From: Pyxidicoccus fallax
Lineage (GTDB): Bacteria > Myxococcota > Myxococcia > Myxococcales > Myxococcaceae
Length of the DNA stretch: 47,754 nt
Reading direction: 5' to 3'
Assembly: GCF_012933655.1 (NCBI RefSeq)
Contig: NZ_JABBJJ010000054.1
Location: 1-47,754 of the forward strand
Below, piece after piece: positions 1-8,807 of the stretch. The first letter of the stretch is position 1. Every line of letters starts with the position of its first letter. The notes below the pieces were generated by a model that worked only from the letters and a program-made list of their open reading frames with translations, was not told the DNA's origin and did no database searches. The position numbers and the translations under genes were made by a program.

Positions 1-1
1 C

Positions 2-892
2 GCCCGCCCCCCGCCGCCCTCCTTCGACCTGCCGCAGCTCGCGGTGCATGCCTTGTGGTGGGTGTGGTTCCCCACCTTCATCCTGAGCTGGGACACCCTG
101 GGGCTGGCGGGGCGCGTGGGGATGGCGGTGCTGGGCTGGGCGGTGCTGTTCTGGAACTACGCCGTCCTGCACAACCACATGCACGTCTCCATTGCCCGCC
201 CCCGGGTGGCGCATTGGGTGGTGTCGCGGACGCTGGGCATGGCCTGTGGCTTCCCCTACCGGGGCTACTACATCCACCACTTCAACCATCACCGGTACAA
301 CGACGGCCCGGGGGACTGGGGCCAGCGGCGCCCGCGCGAGGGGGCCATCCGCTATTGCCTGCGCTCGGCGCTGTCGCCCTGGTTCTGGCCCTTCGAGGCG
401 GTGCCCCAGGTGTGGCGCCAGGCATCCAAGCGCAACCAGCGGCGGGAGCTGGTGCTCGACTTCCTCTTCGTGGACGGCACGCTGCTGGCGCTCGTCCTCT
501 GGCGTCCGGCGCTGGGGCTGACGTGGTGGGCGGTGCTGCTGGTGGGGCAGGTGTGCATCCTCTGGCTCAACGTGGCGGCCCACTTCGAGACGGACTCCAC
601 CCAGCGTGACGCGCTGGGCAATACGTCCACCTCGCGCCTGTACAACCTCTTCTTCTTCAACGCCGGCTACCACCAGGCGCACCACCTGAAGCCCCAGCTC
701 CCCTGGTACGAGCTGCCGGAGGTCACCCGGGAGCTCGCCGCGTCGTCCCTGGTACGTCCTGCCCTCATCACCCCACTTGCACCCATCAATCCCTACTGGG
801 TGGCTCGCGTGGTGAAGCGCTATTCTGCCGAGCCGTGCGATCGGCAGCCGGAGTCGACGATTACGTCAGGGACCCCCTCGGCCGTTACCTAG
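2..892 (+). CDS. Fatty acid desaturase family protein (5' end outside window)
   Basis: Integral-membrane di-iron desaturase or hydroxylase that probably acts on lipid acyl chains. The reading frame is open to the left edge, so the true start is likely upstream; the first in-window start codon is GTG at 44. All three histidine boxes are visible: HNHMH, HHFNHH and HQAHH near the C-terminus, the expected set of iron ligands. Hydrophobic segments surround them (WWVWFPTFILSW; the stretch from VGMAVLGWAVLFW; WWAVLLVGQVCILWLNVAA). The box order fits the FA_desaturase family; the exact substrate cannot be told. The 3' end overlaps the downstream AraC-type gene by 58 bp if that gene starts at 835, which suggests co-transcription. 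The last ~15 residues look unconserved. Confidence 0.85.
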   Translation, partial: ARPPPPSFDLPQLAVHALWWVWFPTFILSWDTLGLAGRVGMAVLGWAVLFWNYAVLHNHMHVSIARPRVAHWVVSRTLGMACGFPYRGYYIHHFNHHRYNDGPGDWGQRRPREGAIRYCLRSALSPWFWPFEAVPQVWRQASKRNQRRELVLDFLFVDGTLLALVLWRPALGLTWWAVLLVGQVCILWLNVAAHFETDSTQRDALGNTSTSRLYNLFFFNAGYHQAHHLKPQLPWYELPEVTRELAASSLVRPALITPLAPINPYWVARVVKRYSAEPCDRQPESTITSGTPSAVT

Positions 893-1800
893 TCGGGGAG
901 GGCTTCCTCCATTGGTACGCCTCGGCGGACCTGTGCGGCTTCATCCTCTGGGGCCGCCCCGGTGAGGCCCAGGTGCGCCGGCTCGTGCAGGTGCTGGACG
1001 TGGAGCTGGCGCCCGCCAAGCCCCATGCCTCGCTGGTGGACGCACGCCGCCTGGAGGCCGCGGACCCGTCCGCCTTCGCGGTGCTGGTGAAGTACATGCA
1101 GCCGCGGGAGAAGGACTTCAGCACCTCCGTGCTGAAGCAGGCCCTGCTGCGTCCGGAGGGCGTCGTCGGCGCGGTGGTGGGCGGCTTCTACACGCTCCTG
1201 TCCGGGGCCTACCCCAGCCGCGCCTTCTCGGACCCGGCGCAGGCGCTGGAGTGGCTGGGCCAGCCGGACACCGTCGCGGGGCCGCTGCTGTCGAAGCTGA
1301 ATGATTTGGTGGCGGAGGCCACCGGCCAGTCCCCGTTGCTGCGCGAGCTGCACCAGGTGATGAAGGGCAAGCTGCCGGAGGTGAACCTGTCGGACGTGGC
1401 CCGGGAGATGGGCATGTCCGAGCGGACGCTGCAGCGGCGGCTGAAGGAGGCGGGCACGTCGTTCCAGGCGGAGCTGAACGCCGTGCAGGTGCGCATGGCG
1501 CAGTCGCTGCTGATGGAGACGGACATGAAGCTCACCGCCGTGGCGGTGGAGGTGGGCTGCGCCTCGCTCCAGCACTTCAGCAGCCTCTTCCGGAAGATGA
1601 TGGGCGAGTCCCCCAGCGCGTGGCGTGACAGGCAGCTGGGCAAGACGCCCTTGGAGCCCGAGGCCGGGGAGAACGGCCACGCTCGCGCCGAGGAGGAAGA
1701 CGCGGCGGTGCCCGCCCGCGCCGCGGCTTCCCGGGTGGAGGCGTCCTCCCAGGACGGCGCCGCGGCGGCGGCCGTCACGGATACCGATACACCACGGTAG
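835..1800 (+). CDS. AraC-family transcriptional regulator
   Basis: A 321-residue DNA-binding regulator. The C-terminal half carries a typical AraC double helix-turn-helix: first helix pair around VNLSDVAREMGMSERTLQRR (residues ~183-202), second around LTAVAVEVGCASLQHFSSLF, followed by the usual ESPSAWR ending. The N-terminal ~170 residues have no motif I can name and probably sense a signal. After the HTH there is a ~55-residue Ala/Glu-rich tail that looks disordered. The start is taken as GTG 835 because residues from about 20 (VGEGFLHWYASADLCGF) look like folded protein and no later start preserves them; no good ribosome binding site is seen. It overlaps the desaturase end and may regulate it. 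Confidence 0.85.
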   Translation: MRSAAGVDDYVRDPLGRYLVGEGFLHWYASADLCGFILWGRPGEAQVRRLVQVLDVELAPAKPHASLVDARRLEAADPSAFAVLVKYMQPREKDFSTSVLKQALLRPEGVVGAVVGGFYTLLSGAYPSRAFSDPAQALEWLGQPDTVAGPLLSKLNDLVAEATGQSPLLRELHQVMKGKLPEVNLSDVAREMGMSERTLQRRLKEAGTSFQAELNAVQVRMAQSLLMETDMKLTAVAVEVGCASLQHFSSLFRKMMGESPSAWRDRQLGKTPLEPEAGENGHARAEEEDAAVPARAAASRVEASSQDGAAAAAVTDTDTPR

Positions 1801-1911
1801 GCGTGGGCACGGCTTCCGGCGCCGCCGAGGCCGAGCCCACCTCCACGAGGTGGCCCCGCACGACGGCCTCCGCGCTGGGGAAGTAGAGCCGGAACCTGGA
1901 TGGGGTGGGCG

Positions 1912-3249
1912 TCACGCCGCGCTGCGAGCCGACAGTCCCGGCAGCCGGAGGATGAAGCGCGCCCCACCCTCCGGGACATTCTCCGCGGCCAGCGTGCCCC
2001 CGGCGCGCGCCAGGTACTCGCGGCACAGCGCCAATCCCAGTCCGGTGCCCTTGCCGGGTGGCTTGGTGGTGAAGAAGGGCTCGAAGAGGCGCGGCAGCAC
2101 GGCCTCGGGAATGCCCGGGCCGTTGTCCTCCACGTCCAGCCGCACGCCCTCGGGCATGGCGCGCGCGCGCAGGACGATGCGCGCCGGGCGCTGGGGCGCG
2201 GCCGTCTCCAGCGCGTCCGCCGCGTTGAGCAGCAGGTTCACCAGCACCTGCACGAGGTGGCGCTGGCTGACGCGCACCCGGGGCAGCGCCGGGGCCACCT
2301 CGGCCACCACCTCGCCCAGGCTGCGCAGCCGCACCGACGCCAGCCGCTGGGCCTCGCCCATCGCCTCCTCCACCGTGCAGGACTCCTCGGCCTCCACGGT
2401 GGTGTCGCGCGAGAAGCGGCGCAGGTCCGTGACAATCTGCTGGATGCGCAGCACGCCCTGCTGCGTCTCGTCCAGCACGCGCCGCAGCTCCTCCACGTCC
2501 GGCGCCGCCTCGCGCAGCTCCTCCTGCAGGAAGCCCAGGTTGGACTTCACGTAGGCCAGCGGGTTGTTCACCTCGTGGGCCACGCCCGCGGCCAGCTTGC
2601 CCACCACCGCCAGCCGCTCCATCTCCGCGCGGTTTCGCTCGGACTGGGCGCGCAGCCGCTCGCTCTCCGTCAGCCGCTGGAGCGCCTCCACGCGCTCGCG
2701 GTCCGCCTCGCGCTCCGCGTCGCGCAGGCGGCGGTAGGTGCGGCCCCCGTAGACGGAGATCCACGCCACGAAGGCGAAGGAGCACGCCTGCGACAGCGCC
2801 ACCTGGGCGGGCGCGCCGGACCACCAACACGTCAGCAGCACGGACAGGAGCGTCAGCACGCAGGCCACCAGCGTGGGCAGCCGGAGCCCGGGCGTGAAGA
2901 CGGCGATGATGAGCGGCACCGCGTAGAGCCCCGGGAAGAACGGGCTGTGCACGCCGCCGGAGAAGCGGATGTCCACCAGGAGCCCGACGAGCGCCAGGAC
3001 GGCCGCGAACGAACTGGCCGCGTACGCACGCATCCACCGGGCGCCCACCACCACGCCCATCACCACGAGGGAGAGGCTCCAGGCGAAGTGGGTGACGAGC
3101 ACCTCGGGAATCACGCTCCCGAGCATCAGCGGGTGCGTGACACCGGACAGCAGCACGCCCACCGCGCACAGCAGGTAGTTGCGCCGCCGCAGCCGCAGGT
3201 GGCCCTCGAGCTCGGTGGACGGCGGCGGGGAGGAAACGTCCGGGCGCAA
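1912..3249 (-). CDS. Membrane sensor histidine kinase
   Basis: A 445-residue histidine kinase. Five or six hydrophobic segments (residues ~25-170) form an MHYT/MASE-like membrane module, followed by a charged coiled coil (~172-212), an H-box VAHEVNNPL with phospho-acceptor His at ~225, an N-box (NLLLNAADAL), a G1 box (DNGPGIP), an F-box (LFEPFFTTK) and a G2 box (GKGTGLGLAL). All catalytic motifs are intact. The frame is open to an ATG at 3381, but that would overlap the PLD gene by 92 bp. TTG at 3249 is preceded by AGGAG six bases upstream, so I take TTG as the start. The protein has no receiver domain; its partner regulator is not in the window. It lies 40 bp downstream of the PLD-like gene, probably the same transcript. 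Confidence 0.88.
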   Translation of the reverse strand: MRPDVSSPPPSTELEGHLRLRRRNYLLCAVGVLLSGVTHPLMLGSVIPEVLVTHFAWSLSLVVMGVVVGARWMRAYAASSFAAVLALVGLLVDIRFSGGVHSPFFPGLYAVPLIIAVFTPGLRLPTLVACVLTLLSVLLTCWWSGAPAQVALSQACSFAFVAWISVYGGRTYRRLRDAEREADRERVEALQRLTESERLRAQSERNRAEMERLAVVGKLAAGVAHEVNNPLAYVKSNLGFLQEELREAAPDVEELRRVLDETQQGVLRIQQIVTDLRRFSRDTTVEAEESCTVEEAMGEAQRLASVRLRSLGEVVAEVAPALPRVRVSQRHLVQVLVNLLLNAADALETAAPQRPARIVLRARAMPEGVRLDVEDNGPGIPEAVLPRLFEPFFTTKPPGKGTGLGLALCREYLARAGGTLAAENVPEGGARFILRLPGLSARSAA

Positions 3250-3289
3250 GACGGGCTCCTGGAGACGCGCGGGCGACGCGCCTTCGTCT

Positions 3290-3916
3290 TCAACGAGTCT
3301 CTGAGGTGTGGCGTCGCAGGCGGCGGGCCTTGCCCAACCGCTCGGCGCCTCGGGTCCCCCGTTTCTGCGACACCTTCGCACTCGGGGGCAAGATGGGGTC
3401 CGGACAGACCGCGCGCAGCCTGCACGTCCGGCACTCGGCCCCGCTCCACACCGCCTCGTACAGGGCCGTCACCCGGTCGATGACGTCGAAGTCCTCGGTG
3501 ACGAAGCCCAGCTCGAAATTGCGCGCCGTGTCACCCTTCGCGCCCAGCCCCGCGCCGGTGAGGTTGGCGCTGCCCAGGTAGGCCCACGCCCCGTCCACCA
3601 CCACCGCCTTGAAGTGCACGCGCGGGCACACCTTCAGCCCCAGCCCTCCGGCGACCAGCCGCGCCCGCGCGTCGAACGCGGCGCGGAAGGGGCGGCTCGG
3701 CAGCTCCGCGTGAAGCAGCCGCAGCGCCACGCCTCGTGCCGCCAGCCCGTCCAGCACCTCCACCAGCGGGACGAAGCGGCCCTTCTGCTCCACGTACATC
3801 GCCTTCACGTTGGCCGTGGCCATCCACACCGACTCGCGCGCGTGGAGCAGCTTCTCCAGCACCACCTCCCGGTACAGCTCGCTGCCCGACAGGAGCTCCG
3901 CTTCGATGGGACGCAT
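3290..3916 (-). CDS. Phospholipase D-like domain protein
   Basis: A 208-residue protein with one HKD motif: HFKAVVVDGAWAYLGSANLT (His~101, Lys~103, Asp~108). PLD-superfamily enzymes use two such motifs, either in one chain or in a dimer; a single copy suggests a dimer, as in Nuc-type nucleases and some helicase-associated PLD proteins. A C-terminal CRTCRLRAVC cluster could bind zinc. The frame opens at 3997, but ATG 3916 (MRPIEAELLSG) has a GGGAAG sequence upstream and leaves room for the divergent tetR promoter, so it is preferred. The substrate (nucleic acid or lipid) cannot be decided from the sequence. The membrane kinase gene follows 40 bp downstream. Confidence 0.75.
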   Translation of the reverse strand: MRPIEAELLSGSELYREVVLEKLLHARESVWMATANVKAMYVEQKGRFVPLVEVLDGLAARGVALRLLHAELPSRPFRAAFDARARLVAGGLGLKVCPRVHFKAVVVDGAWAYLGSANLTGAGLGAKGDTARNFELGFVTEDFDVIDRVTALYEAVWSGAECRTCRLRAVCPDPILPPSAKVSQKRGTRGAERLGKARRLRRHTSETR

Positions 3917-3983
3917 GGCGCCAGCTTCCCACACCTCCATACAGGCAGCCAGCCGCCACCCTCCCCCTTTGGAATCCATCAAA

Positions 3984-4026
3984 TGACCGAAAGTCACTTG
4001 ACGGCCGGCTGGCAGCCTCCTACACC
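3984..4026 (+). promoter_or_regulatory. Candidate tetR promoter with overlapping operator
   Basis: TTGACG at 3998-4003 and TACACC at 4021-4026 are separated by exactly 17 bases, a good housekeeping-type promoter for the gene at 4033. An inverted repeat, TGAC-cgaaa-GTCA (3984-3996), abuts the -35 element and is a candidate site for autorepression by the TetR protein. Transcription would begin about at the ATG (4033), and no ribosome binding site is seen, so the mRNA may be leaderless. Confidence 0.5.
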
Positions 4027-4032
4027 TGACTC

Positions 4033-4707
4033 ATGGTCAGCAACACGGCGGCGAAGCGGGCCCTGCCCCAGCGGGCGCGGAAGGACGAGGACAAGGAGGC
4101 GCGGCGGCGCTTCATCCTCGACGAGGCACTGAAGCTCTACGAGTCCACCTCGTACGGCGACGTGAAGATGGCGGACGTGGCGGAGCGGGCGGCGCTGGCG
4201 AAGGGGACGGTGTTCCTCTACTTCCCCACCAAGGAGGCGCTGTTCCTCACCCTGCTGGAGGACCTGCTCTTCGCGTGGTTCGCGAAGCTGGAGGGGCTCC
4301 TGGCGCAGGACGCCGGTGAGTGGACGGGCCCCCGGATGGCGCGCACGGTGGCGGAGTCGCTGGAGGGCGAGGAGTCGCTGACGCGTCTGTTGACGCTCCT
4401 GCAGACGGTGCTGGAGCAGAACGTCACGGTGGAGCAGGTGCGGCGCTTCAAGGAGCGGCTGCTGGAGGCGCAGCTGCGCCTGGGCGCCACGGTGGAAGCG
4501 CGGCTCCCCTTCCTGAGGCCCGGCGAGGGCCCCCGCTTCCTCGTGCACCTGCACGTGCTGGTGACGGGCCTGCGGCAGATGGCGGACGTGGCGCCGGTGA
4601 CGCGCGAGGTGCTGGCGCTGCCGCACATGGCCCCGCTGAAGGTGGACTTCACCGCCGAGCTGACCGCCACCCTCGTCATCCTTTTGCGCGGCCTCGAGGC
4701 CCGCTGA
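4033..4707 (+). CDS. TetR-family transcriptional regulator
   Basis: A 224-residue repressor-type regulator. The N-terminal HTH is clear: the segment RRFILDEALKLYESTSYGDV, then KMADVAERAALAKGTVFLYF and PTKEALFLTLL (residues ~25-75). The C-terminal ligand domain is helical. The first ~20 residues are basic and probably flexible. It is followed 52 bp downstream by an aldehyde dehydrogenase and then a second one, all on the same strand, so the ligand may be an aldehyde or a lipid-derived compound. Its promoter region contains a short inverted repeat next to the -35 box, consistent with autoregulation. Confidence 0.9.
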   Translation: MVSNTAAKRALPQRARKDEDKEARRRFILDEALKLYESTSYGDVKMADVAERAALAKGTVFLYFPTKEALFLTLLEDLLFAWFAKLEGLLAQDAGEWTGPRMARTVAESLEGEESLTRLLTLLQTVLEQNVTVEQVRRFKERLLEAQLRLGATVEARLPFLRPGEGPRFLVHLHVLVTGLRQMADVAPVTREVLALPHMAPLKVDFTAELTATLVILLRGLEAR

Positions 4708-4759
4708 AGCTTCTTCTCGTCCCACACCCCTGTTCCCACCCTGTATCCGGAGCGCTCCC

Positions 4760-6208
4760 ATGCTTGAAGCCGTTTCCTCTCCCAAGCAGCCCACGGCCGA
4801 CGTCGCGCGCATCCGCGCCGCGTTCGAGGCCCAGAAGGCGAACCGCTGGACGATGTCGCGCACCACCGCCGCCGAGCGCATCGCCCGGCTGAAGCGGCTG
4901 CGCGAGGCCATCCTCGCCCGGCGCGCGGAGCTGGCGGACGCCATCCACAAGGACTTCCGCAAGCCCGCCATGGAGGTGGAGCTGACGGAGGTGCACCCCA
5001 CGCTGGAGGAGCTGAACCACACGGTGAAGCACCTCAAGTCGTGGATGAAGCCCACGCGCGTGGGCACGCCCATGCTGCTGGCGGGCTCGTCCAGCCACGT
5101 GCGCTACGAGGCGCGCGGCGTGGTGCTCGTGCTGTCGCCGTGGAACTACCCCTTCCAGCTCCTCATGGCGCCGCTCGTCGCCGCCATCGCCGCGGGCAAC
5201 ACCGTCATCTGCAAGCCCAGCGAGAAGACGCCGAACACCTCGCGCTTCCTCGCGCGGCTGGTGAAGGACGTGTTCCCGGAGAACGAGGTGGCCCTGTTCG
5301 AGGGCGGCGCGGAGGTGGCGGAGGCGCTCCTGGAGCTGCCCTTCGACCACATCTTCTTCACCGGCAACCCACGCATCGGCCGCAAGGTGATGGAGGCCGC
5401 GGCGCGCCACCTGGCCAGCGTGACGCTGGAGCTGGGCGGCAAGTCGCCCGTCATCATCGACGAGACGGCGGACATCACCGCCGCCGCCGAGCAGCTCGCC
5501 TGGGGCAAGTTCATCAACGGCGGCCAGACGTGCGTGGCGCCGGACTACGTCTTCGTCCACGCGTCCAAGGAGCGCGCCTTCCTGGACGCGCTGAAGGGCG
5601 TCATCGCCCGCTTCTACGGTGAGACGGACACGGAGCGGCAGGCGAGCCCGGACCTCACGCGGATGGTGGACCCGGTGGCCTGGCGGCGGGTGAAGGACCT
5701 GGTCGACCGCACGGTGGCCGCGGGGGCGACGCTGGAGACGGGCGGGCAGGGGGACGAGCCCTCGCGCTACATCGCGCCCACCGTGCTGTCCGGCGTGACG
5801 GCGAAGATGCCCATCATGGAGGGCGAAATCTTCGGCCCGGTGCTGCCGGTGATGACGTACCAGAAGCGCGAGGACGTCTACGCGCACATCCAGGCGGGCG
5901 AGAAGCCGCTGGCGCTCTACGTCTTCAGCCAGGACAAGGCGGCGGTGCGCGAGGTGTTCGAGCACACGACCTCCGGCGGGGCCGTGGTGAACAACGTCAT
6001 CATCCACGTGGCCAACCCCAACCTGCCGTTCGGCGGGGTGGGCATGAGTGGCCTGGGCAACTACCACGGCGTCTACGGCTTCCGGACCTTCAGCCACGAG
6101 CGGGCGGTGACGGTTCAGTGGATGAAGTCGCTGGCTGCGGTGTTCTTCCCGCCGTATCGCGGAAAGGCCCAGGAATGGGCCTCCCGCGCCACCCGGCTGT
6201 TGGAGTAG
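4760..6208 (+). CDS. Aldehyde dehydrogenase (class 3-like), copy 1
   Basis: NAD(P)-dependent oxidation of aldehydes to carboxylic acids. 482 residues, matching the short ALDH3/coniferyl-aldehyde type. Visible: the cofactor-site segment SPWNYPFQLL, CKPSEKTPN, general base Glu224 in LELGGKSP, nucleophile Cys258 in GGQTCVAPD (34 residues apart, as expected), and EIFGPVLPV. The hydrophobic C-terminus resembles membrane-associated class 3 enzymes acting on fatty aldehydes. ATG 4760 has GGAG seven bases upstream. It shares most of its length with the next gene (same motifs in order), so the two are tandem paralogues in a TetR-controlled unit. Confidence 0.92.
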   Translation: MLEAVSSPKQPTADVARIRAAFEAQKANRWTMSRTTAAERIARLKRLREAILARRAELADAIHKDFRKPAMEVELTEVHPTLEELNHTVKHLKSWMKPTRVGTPMLLAGSSSHVRYEARGVVLVLSPWNYPFQLLMAPLVAAIAAGNTVICKPSEKTPNTSRFLARLVKDVFPENEVALFEGGAEVAEALLELPFDHIFFTGNPRIGRKVMEAAARHLASVTLELGGKSPVIIDETADITAAAEQLAWGKFINGGQTCVAPDYVFVHASKERAFLDALKGVIARFYGETDTERQASPDLTRMVDPVAWRRVKDLVDRTVAAGATLETGGQGDEPSRYIAPTVLSGVTAKMPIMEGEIFGPVLPVMTYQKREDVYAHIQAGEKPLALYVFSQDKAAVREVFEHTTSGGAVVNNVIIHVANPNLPFGGVGMSGLGNYHGVYGFRTFSHERAVTVQWMKSLAAVFFPPYRGKAQEWASRATRLLE

Positions 6209-6273
6209 GCAAGACGGCCGGTTCGGGCGGTGTTCTCGTAGGGTGAGGGCGCACCGTCGGGAGGAGCCGGTCC

Positions 6274-7713
6274 ATGCACGTCGTGAAGCGGGTCGAGGAG
6301 CTGATTCCAGCGGGCGTACAGGAGGCGTTCGACCGCCTCCAGGCGCGCCGCTGGGACGTGGCGCGGCGCGACGCGAAGGAGCGGCTGGCCCGGCTGGAGA
6401 AGCTCCAGCAGCTCATCCTCGCGCGGCGCGAGGCGCTGGCGGACGCCATCCACCAGGACTTCCGCAAGCCGCGCGCCGAGGTGGAGGCCACCGAGGTGAT
6501 GCCGGTGCTGCAGGAGCTGGCGTACATCCGCAAGCACCTGAAGGCCTGGATGAAGCCCCGGAAGGTGACGACGCCGCTGATGCTCGCCGGCACCTCCAGC
6601 CACGTGCGCTACGAGCCCCGGGGCGTGGTGCTCGTCATGGCGCCGTGGAACTACCCCTTCAACCTGCTGGTGTCGCCGCTGGTGGCGGCGGTGGCCGCGG
6701 GCAACACCGTGCTGTGCAAGCCGAGCGAGAAGACGCCGAACACGGCGCGCTTCCTCGCGGAGCTGATTCGCGACGCGTTCCCCGACGACGAGGTGGCGCT
6801 GGTGGAGGGCGGCCCCGAGGTGGGCGACGCGCTCTTGCGGCTGCCGTTCGACCACATCTTCTTCACCGGCGGCCCGCGCGTGGGGCGGCGGGTGATGGAG
6901 GCCGCGGCGAAGCACCTCACGAGCGTGACGCTGGAATTGGGCGGCAAGTCGCCGGTCATCGTGGACGCGACGGCGGACGTGACGACCACGGCCGAGCGCG
7001 TGGTGTGGGGCAAGTTCCTCAACGCGGGGCAGACGTGCATCGCCCCGGACCATGTCTGGGTGCACGCGTCGAAGGAGGAGGCGCTGCTCGCGGCGATGCG
7101 GGAGGCGCTGGAGCGCTTCTATGGCCGGTCCGAGGAGGCGCGGCGCGCGAGCCTGGACTTCTGCCGGCTGGTGGATGACGCGGCCTTCAAGCGGGTGCGC
7201 GGGTTGATGGACCGCGCGGTGACGGAGGGAGCGCGGGTGGTGGTGGGCGGCGGGGTGGACGCGGAGACGCGCTACATCGCGCCCACGGTGCTCGCGGACG
7301 TGACGCCGGAGTCGCCCATCATGGAGGAGGAGATTTTCGGTCCGGTGCTCCCGGTGCTCCGCTACGAGTCACTCGACGAGGTGGTGGGACACGTGCGCGC
7401 GGAGGGCAAGCCGCTGGCGCTCTACGTGTTCAGCCAGGACGAGGCGACGGTGGAGCGGGTGCTGCGCGAGACGAGCGCGGGCGGCACGTGCATCAACACG
7501 GTGGTGCTGCACAACGCGAACCCACACCTGCCCTTCGGCGGCGTGGGGCAGAGCGGCCTGGGCGCGTACCACGGTGAGACGGGCTTCCGGACGTTCAGCC
7601 ACGAGCGCGCGGTGCTGCGCCAGGGGCGCACGTCGCTGGCGCACCTGTTCTTCCCGCCGTACACGGGCAAGGCGCAGAAGCTGGCGCGGCTGGCGAGCCG
7701 GCTGTTCGAGTAG
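6274..7713 (+). CDS. Aldehyde dehydrogenase (class 3-like), copy 2
   Basis: 479 residues, a paralogue of the preceding gene. Motifs: APWNYPFNLL, CKPSEKTPN, Glu221 in LELGGKSP, Cys255 in AGQTCIAPD, EEIFGPVLPV, and the same C-terminal block FRTFSHERAVLRQGRTSLAH ending in a hydrophobic/basic tail. ATG 6274 follows GGGAGGAG by seven bases, a strong ribosome binding site. The 65-bp gap from copy 1 has no obvious terminator. Retention of intact catalytic residues in both copies suggests differing substrates, not decay. Confidence 0.92.
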   Translation: MHVVKRVEELIPAGVQEAFDRLQARRWDVARRDAKERLARLEKLQQLILARREALADAIHQDFRKPRAEVEATEVMPVLQELAYIRKHLKAWMKPRKVTTPLMLAGTSSHVRYEPRGVVLVMAPWNYPFNLLVSPLVAAVAAGNTVLCKPSEKTPNTARFLAELIRDAFPDDEVALVEGGPEVGDALLRLPFDHIFFTGGPRVGRRVMEAAAKHLTSVTLELGGKSPVIVDATADVTTTAERVVWGKFLNAGQTCIAPDHVWVHASKEEALLAAMREALERFYGRSEEARRASLDFCRLVDDAAFKRVRGLMDRAVTEGARVVVGGGVDAETRYIAPTVLADVTPESPIMEEEIFGPVLPVLRYESLDEVVGHVRAEGKPLALYVFSQDEATVERVLRETSAGGTCINTVVLHNANPHLPFGGVGQSGLGAYHGETGFRTFSHERAVLRQGRTSLAHLFFPPYTGKAQKLARLASRLFE

Positions 7714-7723
7714 GCCCGAGACA

Positions 7724-7745
7724 CCCGCCGGGACAGGCCGGCGGG
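7724..7745. terminator. Hairpin between convergent genes
   Basis: Perfect 8-bp stem CCCGCCGG / CCGGCGGG with a six-base loop, lying in the 50-bp gap between the aldehyde dehydrogenase stop (7713) and the stop of the minus-strand lipoprotein (7764). There is no T-tract on either side, so termination is plausible but not shown. Confidence 0.5.
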
Positions 7746-7763
7746 CGCGGGACTTCCCGGCGC

Positions 7764-8048
7764 CTACGGAATGATGGGGCAGCGGGTCCCCGCCATGCAC
7801 TGCCATTGGCAGTCCGGGACTCCGCACGGGTAGCAGCACCTGGAGCCCGTCGGGCACGTGCCCTGGGTCTCCCCACAGGTGTACGCGAGCCCCGTGACTT
7901 CCGGGCGGGCCACCTCCTCGGACACCGCTGGCTCCTCCGGAGTCGCCGTGCCGCCCTCCTCCTCCAGGGGACCCCCGCACGCGGCGGTGAACAGCATGCC
8001 CAGCAGCACGAACGCACCCCGCACCGAGACAAATCGCGACTGAATCAT
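7764..8048 (-). CDS. Small Cys-rich lipoprotein
   Basis: 94 residues. A signal peptide (MIQSRFVSVRGAFVLLGM...) ends in the lipobox FTAAC, so the mature protein should be lipid-anchored in the cell envelope. An acidic linker follows, then ~35 residues with eight Cys (TCGETQGTC, SRCCYPC, CQWQC, RC), likely four disulfides. ATG 8048 has GGGAG seven bases upstream; the longer frame to 8099 adds a basic stretch that would spoil the signal peptide. No enzyme motif. The layout resembles the Cys-rich lipoprotein at 38672-38932, and the function is unknown. Confidence 0.75.
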   Translation of the reverse strand: MIQSRFVSVRGAFVLLGMLFTAACGGPLEEEGGTATPEEPAVSEEVARPEVTGLAYTCGETQGTCPTGSRCCYPCGVPDCQWQCMAGTRCPIIP

Positions 8049-8234
8049 GTCGAGCTCCCTGAGACCGAGTCGCCAGCCCTGTTGCCGGCGACCGCGCATC
8101 TTCCCGCTTCGGTTTCACGGTTGCATTTCGCGGCGCGACACCGCGCCACCAGAACGGAATATGAAATGCTTCCCGTTCGGGGCCGTACAGCCCGAGCGGA
8201 CCCTTTTCGCGGGAGTCCTCACGGTGAGCCGGAC

Positions 8235-8807
8235 ATGACCGACACGCGCCTGCCCTCGCCCACCACGGAGGTGGCATTCCTATCGCGGCTGCCCACCGTG
8301 CTGCGCCCGCATCGCAACCTGCTCACCTACTACGTCCTCACGTCACTGATGGCGGGGCCTGGCTTCCCCATCGTGCTGCTCGTCCTCTTCTTCCGGTTCC
8401 AGACGCTGCGCTACGAGCTGGACGCGGAGGGCATCACCGTCCGCTGGGGCATCCTCTTCCGCCGCGAGGTGTCCCTCACCTACGCGCGCATCCAGGACAT
8501 CCACCTGTCCAGCAACGTCGTCGAGCGCTGGCTCGGGCTGGCGAAGGTGCAGGTGCAGACGGCGAGCGGCAACGCGCAGGCGGAAATCACCATCGAGGGC
8601 ATCCAGGCCTTCGAGGCGATGAGGGACTTCCTCTACTCGAAGATGCGGGGGAGCCGGGACCGACCCGCCGCCGCGCGGACACCTCTTTCTGGTGGAGAGG
8701 ACGCGCTCGCGGCCACGCTGCGCGAGGTCGCCGCGGAGGTGCGTGCGCTGCGGCTCGGCCTGGATGCGGGCGTTTCGGCTCCAGCTCCGGAGAAGAAGGA
8801 TGACTGA
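8235..8807 (+). CDS. Bacterial PH-domain (YdbS-like) membrane protein
   Basis: 190 residues. A short hydrophobic hairpin (LTYYVLTSLMAGPGFPIVLL, residues ~31-50) is followed by the bPH2 signature: LRYELDAEGITVRWGILFRR, YARIQDIHLSSNVVERWLGL and AKVQVQTASG. The tail is charged. Proteins of this family are inner-membrane proteins that often occur in pairs. The downstream gene encodes a second one, whose ATG lies inside this gene's last codons (8-bp overlap, 8800-8807), indicating translational coupling and probably a complex. ATG 8235 is chosen because the frame upstream is not protein-like. Confidence 0.82.
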   Translation: MTDTRLPSPTTEVAFLSRLPTVLRPHRNLLTYYVLTSLMAGPGFPIVLLVLFFRFQTLRYELDAEGITVRWGILFRREVSLTYARIQDIHLSSNVVERWLGLAKVQVQTASGNAQAEITIEGIQAFEAMRDFLYSKMRGSRDRPAAARTPLSGGEDALAATLREVAAEVRALRLGLDAGVSAPAPEKKDD

